Program-made: the position numbers and the translations under genes | In this document: in pieces, positions 1 to 9,330 of the stretch | How positions within the stretch are numbered: position 1 is the first letter of the stretch | Layout: the number at the start of each line of letters is the position of its first letter | Assembly (NCBI RefSeq): GCF_000153325.1 | Contig: NZ_CH724141.1 | Span: 1,099,850-1,163,849 of the forward strand | Source: Photobacterium sp. SKA34 | GTDB lineage: Bacteria > Pseudomonadota > Gammaproteobacteria > Enterobacterales > Vibrionaceae | Direction: 5' to 3' | DNA length: 64,000 bases | Notes under the pieces: model-generated | The model's database searches: none | Told to the model about the DNA's origin: nothing | Seen by the model: only the letters and a program-made list of their open reading frames with translations

Positions 1-948
1 TTCATTAAGAGCGGTTATCTTAAAGACCAGATACAGAGGCTCAACCCCTGAATCTTCTGGGAACACAAGAATTCTATCTTGCCAATCACTCTCAGCAGGC
101 ATCGGTAATACAGTCGATGAGTTACTAACCGCATCACTGAGTGGATTTACCCAAATATCACCGAATGACACACCATCATTTTGAGAGGGCGTTGTATAGG
201 GCACTTGGTTTCCAGTCTCGTCTGGTGACCAATATATCGTAGGGCCACCTTCTTCTAATATGACTGAATATTGACCTTTTGCATTCTTATCCACATACCG
301 TACTTGTATTCTGTCGTGACCATCGCCAACATGAAAAGCTCTGACTGTAGGGTAAACATCATCATCGTCAGGGTCTATTATCTGAACACGAATACGGCTT
401 TTCACTTCTCGCATTTGCCTTAATTCTTCTTCTGTATGCTGCGTATCATCAGGAAACTGCAAGGCTTTAAACAGCATTAAAGAGAAATTAATAACAGGTG
501 AGGTTTCAACAAAAAAGCGTAAGTTATCGAGTGATTTATCCTTAAACTTACCCGCAACCTGATTCAGTGCGCGTGCCGCTTTATCATTATTTGATTGGTT
601 TTGTGTTCCTGCGGTCATCGTCGCACTACTAGAAATGACTGGAAGTGGTATAGCAAGAGGCATTGCCTCTGCTGAACTTATAAATAGTCCCCAAAGATTA
701 AAACTATTTTTAATCGATTCCTTTTTTTGGCAAGCATCGGTATTGCCAGAAGGTTGTGAGCACGATTTAGCGAAAACTTTATCAAACTTTGCCTTATTTA
801 AGTTATCCGAAATAAGCGATGGTGATGGTTCTTCTGTACTACAAAGCTTTGGTATTCTTTCTTCTGCTTGAACTTCTACTGGAGGGGGATTTTTAATTTT
901 TGCATATTTAACATTAGGTTTTGCGCTAACTTCGGTTGCTTTCCACAT
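1..948 (-). CDS. S-type pyocin (bacteriocin-like) domain protein, partial, runs off left edge
   Basis: An open minus-strand frame begins at the ATG at 946-948, with AAGGA about 8 bases upstream, and stays open to base 1, giving about 316 residues without a stop. The N-terminal ~170 residues are a low-complexity leader followed by a stretch rich in small residues. From about residue 195 the sequence matches the S-type pyocin/colicin translocation domain: RVQIIDPDDD, then YSVILEEGGPTIYWSPDE, then the hallmark DRILVFPEDSGVEPLYLV close to the edge. In this family the domain precedes a C-terminal killing domain, commonly a nuclease, with an immunity gene next to it; both would lie left of the window. 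No receptor-binding domain or MIX motif is evident, so it could be a bacteriocin or a type VI secretion cargo effector. The domain call is strong; the delivery route is unknown. Confidence 0.75.
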   Translation of the reverse strand, partial: MWKATEVSAKPNVKYAKIKNPPPVEVQAEERIPKLCSTEEPSPSLISDNLNKAKFDKVFAKSCSQPSGNTDACQKKESIKNSFNLWGLFISSAEAMPLAIPLPVISSSATMTAGTQNQSNNDKAARALNQVAGKFKDKSLDNLRFFVETSPVINFSLMLFKALQFPDDTQHTEEELRQMREVKSRIRVQIIDPDDDDVYPTVRAFHVGDGHDRIQVRYVDKNAKGQYSVILEEGGPTIYWSPDETGNQVPYTTPSQNDGVSFGDIWVNPLSDAVSNSSTVLPMPAESDWQDRILVFPEDSGVEPLYLVFKITALNE

Positions 949-1039
949 AGTCTTATCCTTGAATTATTCCAAGAGGATAATACGAAAATAAAATGTGCAA
1001 TAATTGGCTCTATTTAACTTAATCGATCTAAAACGATCC

Positions 1040-1055
1040 GATACTGTAAACCAAT
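1040..1055. repeat. Target duplication, left copy
   Basis: The 16-mer GATACTGTAAACCAAT occurs here, between the two IS copies and after the second copy. It is read as the target duplication of the IS1202-type element. Its last 11 bases are also the tip of an older, related IS end. Confidence 0.8.
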
Positions 1056-1129
1056 TGTTGCAACCATTTAGAAATGTCACACGGTTCTCCAAGTTAGAAA
1101 TGTCACTTTTTCTAAGTGACAGAAATTTG

Positions 1130-2461
1130 TTATTTCGCTTGGTCATACATCACGGGATTTATTCGCGACTGTCTACGTTGTTCTTGTCGTCTTGGTGTAT
1201 CTGAACGACTACGCTCTCTTAAACCTTCTGATTCCAATCGTTCTTGCTCTACCATCGCTAATCTCAAAACAGCGTCTAAACGCTTATTTTCAACTATCTC
1301 TCCCTGATTTATTCGCTCCAATTTATCAAAAATACTGTAACCTAATGATTGACCTAAATGCTTAATATCTATTTGACCGTCAGGGTAATCATGTATCATG
1401 ATATTTCTACCCACAAGGTTTTCATTTTCTGAATTTTTTTCAAGTAAATACATGACTTTGTCATACTGTAGCGTTAGTGATTTAGTTACTTTTCGCGAAG
1501 TTTGCCAGGAGAAAATATCGTATAACTCTTTCGGGGTTTCGTAGATAGGTCTGTGCACATTCAATTGACGTTTAGCTGGTTTAGCAAAGCGCCTGTTATA
1601 GTTATCTATAAAACCTGATAACCACTCGTTTGCTTCTTCTATCCCATTAATCCCTGCTAGCCTCATCTCTTTAACTAGACGGTCTTGAAGCGTTAAATTA
1701 GCGCGTTCTACGCGCCCTTTAGCTTGTGGAGTATTGGCACAAATTAGCTCAATGTTTAATTCTTTTAGTGCGCGACCATATTGAGTCAGTTTATTGCGGT
1801 CTTCGTTGCTAGCATGGTTAACACGGAAAACACCGTGTTTATCCGTGTAGAGCGCGACAGGCTTACCATGCTGTTGTATATACTGCTTAGTCGCAGCCAT
1901 ATATGAAAACGTCGACTCAGAATCACAAAAATATAAATGCATGATGGCGCTTGTTGCGTCATCAATAAAAACAAGCAATGTACATTTATCGGCTCGGCCT
2001 TCGAACCAGTCGTGGGGGGAACCATCAAGCTGAATAAGTTCGCCTATACAATCTCTTCTCGCTCTCGGTTGATAAATCTTACGTCTTTTCTTAACCTTTG
2101 GTTTCCAAAGTTTTACCGAAACCATCCATTTTCTGATGGTTTCAGTAGAGAGTCTAATATCATGAATTTCAGCTAATTTTTCTGCGGCTAGCGTAGGACC
2201 AAAATCGAAGTAATGAGTCTGAATTAAATCAATAACTTGTTTTTTCAATGATGCATTGAATTGACGATTACTTGGCTTAGTTCGCTTTTTTGAAATTAAA
2301 CCATTAGCCCCGAACTGTCGGTATTGATTAACCAATCTTTGAATATGCCTACGGCTTAAGTTCAGGATTTTAGAAGCATCAATTTGTCTAATACGCTTAT
2401 CACAAACGTTTTGTATTGTTTCGAGTTTCTGAAGCTCTTTTGTGCTCATCGTGAGTAACAT
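1130..2461 (-). CDS. IS1202/ISNCY-family DDE transposase, copy 1
   Basis: Transposase of about 443 residues. An N-terminal helix-turn-helix region (ILNLSRRHIQRLVNQYRQFG) is followed by an rve-type DDE core: first Asp in LIQLDGSPHDWF, second in ALYTDKHGVF, Glu in QAKGRVERANLTLQDR. The C-terminus is basic and rich in Arg and Gln. The frame is open up to an ATG at 2500. I place the start at the ATG at 2459-2461 (MLLTMSTKEL) because the relic element at 4180 has the matching MLLSMSPKEL just after a hairpin, and here a hairpin (2477-2499) overlaps the upstream ATG. The longer form would be 456 residues. The gene is intact and probably functional. Confidence 0.85.
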   Translation of the reverse strand: MLLTMSTKELQKLETIQNVCDKRIRQIDASKILNLSRRHIQRLVNQYRQFGANGLISKKRTKPSNRQFNASLKKQVIDLIQTHYFDFGPTLAAEKLAEIHDIRLSTETIRKWMVSVKLWKPKVKKRRKIYQPRARRDCIGELIQLDGSPHDWFEGRADKCTLLVFIDDATSAIMHLYFCDSESTFSYMAATKQYIQQHGKPVALYTDKHGVFRVNHASNEDRNKLTQYGRALKELNIELICANTPQAKGRVERANLTLQDRLVKEMRLAGINGIEEANEWLSGFIDNYNRRFAKPAKRQLNVHRPIYETPKELYDIFSWQTSRKVTKSLTLQYDKVMYLLEKNSENENLVGRNIMIHDYPDGQIDIKHLGQSLGYSIFDKLERINQGEIVENKRLDAVLRLAMVEQERLESEGLRERSRSDTPRRQEQRRQSRINPVMYDQAK

Positions 2462-2476
2462 TCCAGCACCGTAGGC

Positions 2477-2499
2477 TGATTCTTCCATAGGAAGAATCA
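2477..2499. promoter_or_regulatory. Hairpin upstream of transposase start (copy 1; also 3996-4018)
   Basis: Perfect 10-bp arms TGATTCTTCC and GGAAGAATCA flank a 3-base loop, just upstream of the likely transposase start. A hairpin of different sequence sits at the same place in the relic at 4137-4168. That suggests a conserved fold that limits translation from read-through transcripts, as known for IS10 and IS50. The function is inferred. Confidence 0.5.
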
Positions 2500-2558
2500 T
2501 ACACCTAATGTGACATTTCTAAGTTGGAGGAATGTGACATTTTAAAGTAGGGCTGACA

Positions 2559-2574
2559 GATACTGTAAACCAAT
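2559..2574. repeat. Target duplication, shared middle copy
   Basis: The same 16-mer as at 1040-1055. It is the only sequence between the two IS copies, so the repeating unit is 1519 bp. Confidence 0.8.
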
Positions 2575-4077
2575 TGTTGCAACCATTTAGAAATGTCACA
2601 CGGTTCTCCAAGTTAGAAATGTCACTTTTTCTAAGTGACAGAAATTTGTTATTTCGCTTGGTCATACATCACGGGATTTATTCGCGACTGTCTACGTTGT
2701 TCTTGTCGTCTTGGTGTATCTGAACGACTACGCTCTCTTAAACCTTCTGATTCCAATCGTTCTTGCTCTACCATCGCTAATCTCAAAACAGCGTCTAAAC
2801 GCTTATTTTCAACTATCTCTCCCTGATTTATTCGCTCCAATTTATCAAAAATACTGTAACCTAATGATTGACCTAAATGCTTAATATCTATTTGACCGTC
2901 AGGGTAATCATGTATCATGATATTTCTACCCACAAGGTTTTCATTTTCTGAATTTTTTTCAAGTAAATACATGACTTTGTCATACTGTAGCGTTAGTGAT
3001 TTAGTTACTTTTCGCGAAGTTTGCCAGGAGAAAATATCGTATAACTCTTTCGGGGTTTCGTAGATAGGTCTGTGCACATTCAATTGACGTTTAGCTGGTT
3101 TAGCAAAGCGCCTGTTATAGTTATCTATAAAACCTGATAACCACTCGTTTGCTTCTTCTATCCCATTAATCCCTGCTAGCCTCATCTCTTTAACTAGACG
3201 GTCTTGAAGCGTTAAATTAGCGCGTTCTACGCGCCCTTTAGCTTGTGGAGTATTGGCACAAATTAGCTCAATGTTTAATTCTTTTAGTGCGCGACCATAT
3301 TGAGTCAGTTTATTGCGGTCTTCGTTGCTAGCATGGTTAACACGGAAAACACCGTGTTTATCCGTGTAGAGCGCGACAGGCTTACCATGCTGTTGTATAT
3401 ACTGCTTAGTCGCAGCCATATATGAAAACGTCGACTCAGAATCACAAAAATATAAATGCATGATGGCGCTTGTTGCGTCATCAATAAAAACAAGCAATGT
3501 ACATTTATCGGCTCGGCCTTCGAACCAGTCGTGGGGGGAACCATCAAGCTGAATAAGTTCGCCTATACAATCTCTTCTCGCTCTCGGTTGATAAATCTTA
3601 CGTCTTTTCTTAACCTTTGGTTTCCAAAGTTTTACCGAAACCATCCATTTTCTGATGGTTTCAGTAGAGAGTCTAATATCATGAATTTCAGCTAATTTTT
3701 CTGCGGCTAGCGTAGGACCAAAATCGAAGTAATGAGTCTGAATTAAATCAATAACTTGTTTTTTCAATGATGCATTGAATTGACGATTACTTGGCTTAGT
3801 TCGCTTTTTTGAAATTAAACCATTAGCCCCGAACTGTCGGTATTGATTAACCAATCTTTGAATATGCCTACGGCTTAAGTTCAGGATTTTAGAAGCATCA
3901 ATTTGTCTAATACGCTTATCACAAACGTTTTGTATTGTTTCGAGTTTCTGAAGCTCTTTTGTGCTCATCGTGAGTAACATTCCAGCACCGTAGGCTGATT
4001 CTTCCATAGGAAGAATCATACACCTAATGTGACATTTCTAAGTTGGAGGAATGTGACATTTTAAAGTAGGGCTGACA
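2575..4077 (-). mobile_element. IS1202/ISNCY-type insertion sequence, copy 2 (1503 bp)
   Basis: Read by eye it is the same as copy 1, with a constant offset of 1519 bp and the same orientation. It is bounded by the 16-bp repeat on both sides. The tandem layout could come from recombination or replication slippage over one insertion, from a second insertion into the duplicated target, or from an assembly artefact. Confidence 0.85.
2649..3980 (-). CDS. IS1202/ISNCY-family DDE transposase, copy 2
   Basis: The predicted protein is identical to the one at 1130-2461, with the same DDE motifs (LDGSPHDW, YTDKHGVF, GRVERANL). The preferred start is the ATG at 3978-3980; the frame is open up to 4019. 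The absence of any difference between copies means the duplication is recent. The gene is intact. Confidence 0.85.
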   Translation of the reverse strand: MLLTMSTKELQKLETIQNVCDKRIRQIDASKILNLSRRHIQRLVNQYRQFGANGLISKKRTKPSNRQFNASLKKQVIDLIQTHYFDFGPTLAAEKLAEIHDIRLSTETIRKWMVSVKLWKPKVKKRRKIYQPRARRDCIGELIQLDGSPHDWFEGRADKCTLLVFIDDATSAIMHLYFCDSESTFSYMAATKQYIQQHGKPVALYTDKHGVFRVNHASNEDRNKLTQYGRALKELNIELICANTPQAKGRVERANLTLQDRLVKEMRLAGINGIEEANEWLSGFIDNYNRRFAKPAKRQLNVHRPIYETPKELYDIFSWQTSRKVTKSLTLQYDKVMYLLEKNSENENLVGRNIMIHDYPDGQIDIKHLGQSLGYSIFDKLERINQGEIVENKRLDAVLRLAMVEQERLESEGLRERSRSDTPRRQEQRRQSRINPVMYDQAK

Positions 4078-4093
4078 GATACTGTAAACCAAT
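4078..4093. repeat. Target duplication, right copy
   Basis: Third occurrence of GATACTGTAAACCAAT. It runs directly into the older IS relic, whose tip starts at the TGTAAACC at 4083. Confidence 0.8.
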
Positions 4094-4275
4094 ATAGTAA
4101 TGTCAATTTTTACCAACTTAGAGATGTCATATATTGCTATAGTTGGCGGTGTTTTCCGCCAACTATAGATCGCTGTGACATGTTACTTTCAATGAGTCCA
4201 AAAGAATTAAAACAGGTTGCCGAAAATAACGCCCAGTTTAGTGATAGACAGATAATTTTTCGGCATCCCCAAACC
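4083..4275 (+). pseudogene. Relic 5' end of a related IS1202-type element
   Basis: TGTAAACC at 4083 followed by ATAGTAATGTCA and CCAACTTAGAGATGTCATAT aligns well with the transposase-proximal end of the intact elements, which has CCAACTTAGAAATGTCACAT in inverted orientation. A 13-bp hairpin follows at 4137-4168 (arms CTATAGTTGGCGG and CCGCCAACTATAG). An ATG at 4180 then starts MLLSMSPKELKQVAE, which parallels MLLTMSTKELQKLET of the intact transposase. Similarity fades after about 25 codons, and the frame stops at 4277, right at the cyoD stop codon. The relic is therefore a truncated, diverged relative into which the two intact copies inserted. Confidence 0.7.
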
Positions 4276-4586
4276 TAGAGTTTCATATTAACGTTCATGT
4301 TGTAGATGATCCAAACCGAGCCTGCAATAAGGATCAACACAACAATCGAAGTAAACATAAGGGACACAATATTCCATTTACCCTCAGATGATTTTGCTTC
4401 CATATGTAAGAAATACTTAAAATGCACAAATATCTGCACAATTGCACAACCTAATAAAACAGCATAAGTTGTTGCTTCAGTGAATATTTTCGCCCACACA
4501 CAATAAAATGGGATCACGGTTATAATCAGTGACGCGATAAACCCTTTCACATAGTCAGAGGTATTTACTTCTAATTGCTGATCCAT
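4275..4586 (-). CDS. cyoD: Cytochrome bo3 quinol oxidase subunit IV (CyoD)
   Basis: 103 residues, near the usual size for CyoD, with three predicted membrane helices (about residues 17-37, 43-63 and 75-97) and the family segment IVQIFVHFKYFLHM. Subunit IV is the small assembly and stability subunit of the proton-pumping ubiquinol oxidase in the inner membrane. Its start directly follows the cyoC stop, so it is the last gene of the cyoABCD transcript. The stop codon touches the IS relic. The usual downstream cyoE (heme O synthase) is not in the window. Confidence 0.9.
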   Translation of the reverse strand: MDQQLEVNTSDYVKGFIASLIITVIPFYCVWAKIFTEATTYAVLLGCAIVQIFVHFKYFLHMEAKSSEGKWNIVSLMFTSIVVLILIAGSVWIIYNMNVNMKL

Positions 4587-5183
4587 TTACATAACCCCCA
4601 TTAGGTAAACAATGGTAAATACGCAAATCCATACAATGTCGAGGAAATGCCAAAATAAGCTTAAACATTGAAAACGCATCGACATGTTTTCTGTTAAACC
4701 TTTCGATGAAAGTTGCTGATAACAGACCACCATCCAAATTAAACCAAACGTTACGTGTAACCCATGAGTCCCAACCAAAGTAAAGAACGCTGATAAAAAA
4801 GCACTTCCCTGTGGACCATTTCCATTTTCAATTAAATGATGAAACTCATAAAGTTCCATGCAGATAAAGCTCAGACCAAGCAAGAAAGTGACTTGTAGCC
4901 AACGTTTAAACACTGTTATTTTATTTCGTTTCATTGAAATCATGCCAAAACCAAACGTAATACTGCTAAATAACAGCAACATGGTTTCGACGAATACGAA
5001 AGGTAATTCAAAGATATCTTGACCTGTTGGTCCTGCAATTGAACTACTTTCAAGCACAGCGTAAGTGGCAAATAGTGTTGCAAACAACACACAGTCACTC
5101 ATTAGGTAAATCCAAAAGCCGAACAGCTTAATACCTGTCGTATCATGATGAGTATGCTCGTGAATAATTCCATTAGCCTGCAT
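4587..5183 (-). CDS. cyoC: Cytochrome bo3 quinol oxidase subunit III (CyoC)
   Basis: 198 residues of the cytochrome c oxidase subunit III family. Five membrane helices are visible, with family segments [21 protein letters not shown] near the N-terminus and [14 protein letters not shown] and [13 protein letters not shown] toward the C-terminus. It is a non-catalytic core subunit of the bo3 oxidase. The start overlaps the end of cyoB by 11 bp, consistent with translational coupling within cyoABCD. Confidence 0.93.
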   Translation of the reverse strand: MQANGIIHEHTHHDTTGIKLFGFWIYLMSDCVLFATLFATYAVLESSSIAGPTGQDIFELPFVFVETMLLLFSSITFGFGMISMKRNKITVFKRWLQVTFLLGLSFICMELYEFHHLIENGNGPQGSAFLSAFFTLVGTHGLHVTFGLIWMVVCYQQLSSKGLTENMSMRFQCLSLFWHFLDIVWICVFTIVYLMGVM

Positions 5184-7209
5184 ACGTCACCTCTAGATCG
5201 TCATTTTCGTTATTACCATTTACTGTCTTATTCTTCGCTTGTTCGTATTGCTCGCGACGCTTCGATTCAATGGCTTTTATTTCCTCCACTTCAACGTAAT
5301 AGTCCAAATCTTCGTTGTAACTATGTTGAATACATATCACGACAATACCAACAAAGCTTGCCACCGCTAGCCACCAGATATACCAAATCATTGAAAAACC
5401 AAATACGAGAGCCAAAGTAGATATGTAAATACCTGTTGGTGTATTTTTCGGCATGTGAATGCGCTCATATTCCCGCTCTTTTGTTGGATCAAACTCACCA
5501 CGTTGCTTTTGGTACCAAAATGCATCAATTTCGTCGCCTTTTGGTAAGTGAGCGAAGTTATAAAACGGTGGTGGTGAAGACGTTGACCATTCAAAAGTTC
5601 GCGCTCCCCAAGGGTCCCCCGTTAGATCTAAGTTGTGCTTACGGTCGCGAATACTGGCCCAAATCTGAATAAACTGACAAGCAATCCCCATTGCAATGAC
5701 AACTGTACCTGCAGCGGCAACGGTTAACAGAGGGAAATATTCAGGGTTAATATTTTGGCTAAGTCGGCGAGTCATTCCCATAAAGCCCAATGCATACAGA
5801 GGTAAAAATGCCATTAAAAATCCAACGATCCAGCATACAAATGCACGTTTTCCCCAAGTTTCATTCATGGTGAAACCCGTTGCTTTCGGGAACCAATAAG
5901 TGATCCCAGCAAAACAGCCGAACACAACACCACCAATGATCACGTTATGGAAATGCGCTATCAGAAATACTGAATTATGAAGGACAAAGTCCGCACCAGG
6001 CATAGCCATTAACACTCCAGTCATTCCTCCCACTGAAAATGTGATAAGAAAACCCACAGTCCACATCATTGGCGTCGCAAAACGAATCCGTCCTTTATAC
6101 ATAGTGAATAACCAGTTGAAAATCTTCACACCTGTTGGAATGGATATAATCATGGTCGCAATGCCAAAGAAAGCATTAACATTGGCACCTGAACCCATGG
6201 TAAAGAAGTGATGTAACCAAACAACAAACGCTAGAATTGTAATGGCAATGGTTGCCCACACCAGAGAGGTATAACCAAATAATTTTTTACGTGAAAACGT
6301 TGCTGTCACTTCAGAGAACACACCAAAAAGTGGCAAAATAAGAATATATACTTCAGGATGCCCCCATGCCCAAATCAGGTTAACGTACATCATTACATTA
6401 CCACCAAGATCGTTGGTGAAAAAATGCATGCCGACATATCGATCTAGAGTAAGAAGTGCAATTGTGACGGTTAAAATTGGAAATGAAATAATAATTAAAA
6501 TATTGGCACAAAGAGATGCCCATGTGAAAACTGGCATTTTCATCATAGGCATAGATGGTGTGCGCATACGAAGAATCGTGGCGAAAAAGTTCACTCCTGT
6601 CAGTGTTGTGCCCACTCCAGAGATCTGTAATGCCCATATCCAGTAATCAACCCCCACACCGGGACTCGCTTTAATACCTGATAATGGTGGGTAAGCAAGC
6701 CAACCTGTTCGACCAAACTCACCTAAACCCAACGACATATTCGTTAAAATGATACCGACAACGAATAACCAAAAACTTAGATTATTTAAGTAAGGGAATG
6801 CCACATCTCGTGCACCAATTTGTAGCGGCACCACGATATTCATCAAACCTATAACCATTGGCATAGCAACGAAAAAAATCATTATTACACCATGGGCTGT
6901 AAAAATTTGATCATAATGGTGTGGGGGCAAATATCCCGCTTCACCAGCAGATGAAAGTAGTTGCTGACTACGCATCATAACCGCATCAGTAAATCCACGA
7001 ACAAGCATCACCATTGCAACAGCAATATACATAAAACCAATTTTTTTATGGTCTACTGAGGTAAACCATTCATTCCATAAATATTGCCATTTACCAGCCT
7101 TGGTCACAGCGGTGATAAGAGAGATACCACCAATCGCGATCAGCGTTAAAGTAACAACAATAATTGGTTCGTGATAAGGGATTGAATCAAGCGTTAATCT
7201 TCCAAACAT
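5173..7209 (-). CDS. cyoB: Cytochrome bo3 quinol oxidase subunit I (CyoB)
   Basis: 678 residues, close to the usual length. It is the catalytic heme-copper subunit that reduces oxygen to water with electrons from ubiquinol and pumps protons. Visible ligands are [11 protein letters not shown] (low-spin heme His), [12 protein letters not shown] (CuB His and the cross-linked Tyr), HHFFTMG (two CuB His) and HFHNVIIGG (heme His pair). The polytopic core is followed by a charged C-terminal tail. It starts 6 bp after cyoA stops. All key residues seem intact. Confidence 0.95.
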   Translation of the reverse strand: MFGRLTLDSIPYHEPIIVVTLTLIAIGGISLITAVTKAGKWQYLWNEWFTSVDHKKIGFMYIAVAMVMLVRGFTDAVMMRSQQLLSSAGEAGYLPPHHYDQIFTAHGVIMIFFVAMPMVIGLMNIVVPLQIGARDVAFPYLNNLSFWLFVVGIILTNMSLGLGEFGRTGWLAYPPLSGIKASPGVGVDYWIWALQISGVGTTLTGVNFFATILRMRTPSMPMMKMPVFTWASLCANILIIISFPILTVTIALLTLDRYVGMHFFTNDLGGNVMMYVNLIWAWGHPEVYILILPLFGVFSEVTATFSRKKLFGYTSLVWATIAITILAFVVWLHHFFTMGSGANVNAFFGIATMIISIPTGVKIFNWLFTMYKGRIRFATPMMWTVGFLITFSVGGMTGVLMAMPGADFVLHNSVFLIAHFHNVIIGGVVFGCFAGITYWFPKATGFTMNETWGKRAFVCWIVGFLMAFLPLYALGFMGMTRRLSQNINPEYFPLLTVAAAGTVVIAMGIACQFIQIWASIRDRKHNLDLTGDPWGARTFEWSTSSPPPFYNFAHLPKGDEIDAFWYQKQRGEFDPTKEREYERIHMPKNTPTGIYISTLALVFGFSMIWYIWWLAVASFVGIVVICIQHSYNEDLDYYVEVEEIKAIESKRREQYEQAKNKTVNGNNENDDLEVTYAG

Positions 7210-7214
7210 AACGA

Positions 7215-8096
7215 TTATCCTAAAGTTTCAGGCAAACAGTTCATTGAGCCGGGATGCTGGGTCACAACATCATTAAACAAAAAGGGTGGGACACTAGAAA
7301 ATGACTCGGCCGGATCTCCCACACTTGGCGATGCAATAGCGCGAAATTGTTCCCAGTCTTCAATACGATTAGGACTCATTTTGACCTGTTGTACCCAGCT
7401 AGAAAATGCATGACGATTTTCCAAAGACGTCGCAGTAAACTTCATTTCTGAAAAGCCTTTACCGCTATAACTAGAACCAAAACCTTTAAAATCTCCACGA
7501 TGGTTGGCGATTAAATTTAACTTCGTCACCATCCCAGGCATAGCGTAGATCTGAGAGCCCAACTGGGGAATGAAAAAGGCATTCATGATGTTGTCTGATG
7601 TCAGTTTGAACTGCACTGGCACATTTTTTGGAAACACCACGTAATTAACCGTCGCTATGTCTTGCTCTGGATAAATAAATAACCATTTCCAATCAAGTGA
7701 TACCACTTCAATAGTGATTGGTTTAGCATCACTTGCAATAGGCTTAGAAGGTTCTAATTCATGGGTTGAGCGCCAAGTGATAGTGGCAAGAATCGCAATG
7801 ATAATGATGGGTATCGTCCATACCACCACCTCGATCTTGGTTGAATGAGACCAATCAGGTGCATACTCTTCATCCGTATTGCTTTCTCGATAACGATAAG
7901 CAAAATAGATTGTCATTAAGATCACAGGGATCACTACAATCAGCATCAGTAAAAGTGCTTTAATAATCAGCTCTTTCTCCTGAACACCAATACTACCTTT
8001 AGGGTCAAGTAGCGCAAATTGACAACCATTGAGTATGAGTGTGGTTAACACCACACAAATTCTGGATGCGATGCGCCTATATTTTAAAACTTCCAT
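7215..8096 (-). CDS. cyoA: Cytochrome bo3 quinol oxidase subunit II (CyoA)
   Basis: 293-residue lipoprotein subunit. The signal peptide ends in a lipobox (LILNGC, Cys25). Two helices follow (about 43-65 and 88-108), then a periplasmic cupredoxin-like domain ([33 protein letters not shown]) and a COX aromatic-rich tail. The Cys pair that binds CuA in cytochrome c oxidases is missing, as expected for a quinol oxidase. It is the first gene of cyoABCD. The upstream SD is weak (GAGAAAGTGA). Confidence 0.93.
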   Translation of the reverse strand: MEVLKYRRIASRICVVLTTLILNGCQFALLDPKGSIGVQEKELIIKALLLMLIVVIPVILMTIYFAYRYRESNTDEEYAPDWSHSTKIEVVVWTIPIIIIAILATITWRSTHELEPSKPIASDAKPITIEVVSLDWKWLFIYPEQDIATVNYVVFPKNVPVQFKLTSDNIMNAFFIPQLGSQIYAMPGMVTKLNLIANHRGDFKGFGSSYSGKGFSEMKFTATSLENRHAFSSWVQQVKMSPNRIEDWEQFRAIASPSVGDPAESFSSVPPFLFNDVVTQHPGSMNCLPETLG

Positions 8097-8681
8097 TCAC
8101 TTTCTCGATAATTACTAACAACAAAAAAATGTTGAAGGACAGTAGACATTAGAATATTTTTTAATTGAGCATATGTGGCAATAACTAATAACAACGTAGA
8201 ATATGAAAATAAAAGTTAGAACCAAATACAAAGATAACAACCTTGTTTCAATTGATTATATGTTGTTACATTTGAAGTAGTATGAGCATTAAATAACCAA
8301 ACCTCACCGCCTAGCAATGGAATCTAATTTTTTATTTTTTGTTTTTACACTCTAAATTATTGAAAATGTTTTGATTGAAAAAACACAAGTTAAATATAAA
8401 TAGTTATTATTTAACAATGCATTAGGTTGAGGTTTGTTCTTGTATTAAATTTGATTTAAAGACTTTTTATGCCGCTTAGCTCAAAGCATTAAATTGCATA
8501 AAGCGTGAGCGATATCATAGTTATTATTTCACATACTTTTTACAAGGTATATTTCGCAACAAAATGTCTTCATATTAGGCAGGTCTGTTTTTGATTAAGA
8601 ACTAGTCGACACTCAATAAACATAAAAGATAAGACTTTCTTATATATTATGTTTAATCAAAATGTATTTAAAAGGAATTAT
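8097..8681. promoter_or_regulatory. Divergent cyoA/sco intergenic region
   Basis: About 585 bp of very AT-rich DNA between the divergent cyo operon and the SCO gene, so it should hold both promoters. I see no convincing terminator, RNA gene or coding frame, and cannot assign a specific operator. Confidence 0.4.
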
Positions 8682-9275
8682 ATGCGTCGATATTGGTCAA
8701 TATTTCTAATATTCTCTATCGTTTTTAGTTTTGGAATTTACACTTACACCTTTGAACACACTGAAGCTAAAAATCCACAAATTATTATTCAAAAAAAGCC
8801 CATCTTATTTGGTAGTAAAAATAAACCCGTAAATATATTTGATATTAGTGATAAACGTATTCGCATTTTATATTTTGGTTTCACACGATGTCCTGATATA
8901 TGCCCAACATCATTGGCTATGTTGGCCGGGGCGTTAAATAAAATTAATAACAAACAACAAGCGAAAATTCGTCCAATATTTATTTCTCTTGATCCAGAGC
9001 GTGATAGTGCAGATCATACGGCACAATATGCCCAATACTTTAATCCAATGATTGAAGGACTTGCTGCGCCACTTGATGTTATTACTCCTCTTGCAAATAA
9101 ATATGGCGTGATATTTCGTAAAGTGAAGTTGGAAAATTCAGCACTAAAATATACTGTTGACCATAACTCATATTTTTATTTTGTTAAGCCCGACGGTACT
9201 TTAATCACCAAAGTACCGCATACATTGACGCCAAGACCGATTATTGAAGCGATCGAAAAGTTAACAGCAACCTAA
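8682..9275 (+). CDS. SCO1/SenC family copper chaperone
   Basis: Thioredoxin-fold protein with an N-terminal membrane anchor (about residues 5-22) and a periplasmic domain. The copper-binding motif is CPDIC within FTRCPDICPTSLAML; the distal His is in YTVDHNSYFYFV. In this family such proteins deliver copper to or reduce the CuA site of heme-copper oxidases. I start it at the ATG at 8682, which has AAGGA 6 bp upstream; an in-frame ATG at 8649 lacks an SD. It is divergent from cyoABCD. Because CyoA has no CuA site, its client may be CuB or another oxidase; this is inference. Confidence 0.88.
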   Translation: MRRYWSIFLIFSIVFSFGIYTYTFEHTEAKNPQIIIQKKPILFGSKNKPVNIFDISDKRIRILYFGFTRCPDICPTSLAMLAGALNKINNKQQAKIRPIFISLDPERDSADHTAQYAQYFNPMIEGLAAPLDVITPLANKYGVIFRKVKLENSALKYTVDHNSYFYFVKPDGTLITKVPHTLTPRPIIEAIEKLTAT

Positions 9276-9330
9276 ATTACGGACTCTTATCTTGGGCTAG
9301 TTGCAAAAAATTTAGCCAAGATTTAACCAC

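Larger units (their letters stand above)
1056..2558 (-). mobile_element. IS1202/ISNCY-type insertion sequence, copy 1 (1503 bp)
   Basis: The element is delimited by the 16-bp direct repeats on each side and is identical to the copy at 2575-4077. Both ends begin with TGT. Each end carries internal repeats of the form TTAGAAATGTCAC or TAAAATGTCACA: two at the left (about 1068 and 1094) and two at the right (about 2507 and 2532, inverted). Several short repeats at each end is typical of IS1202-like elements, which also make unusually long target duplications. The element carries one transposase gene on the minus strand. Confidence 0.85.

Noticed and set aside
635-871. Plus-strand 78-residue frame
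   Set aside because: It lies antisense within the strong S-type pyocin frame and has no SD or family resemblance.
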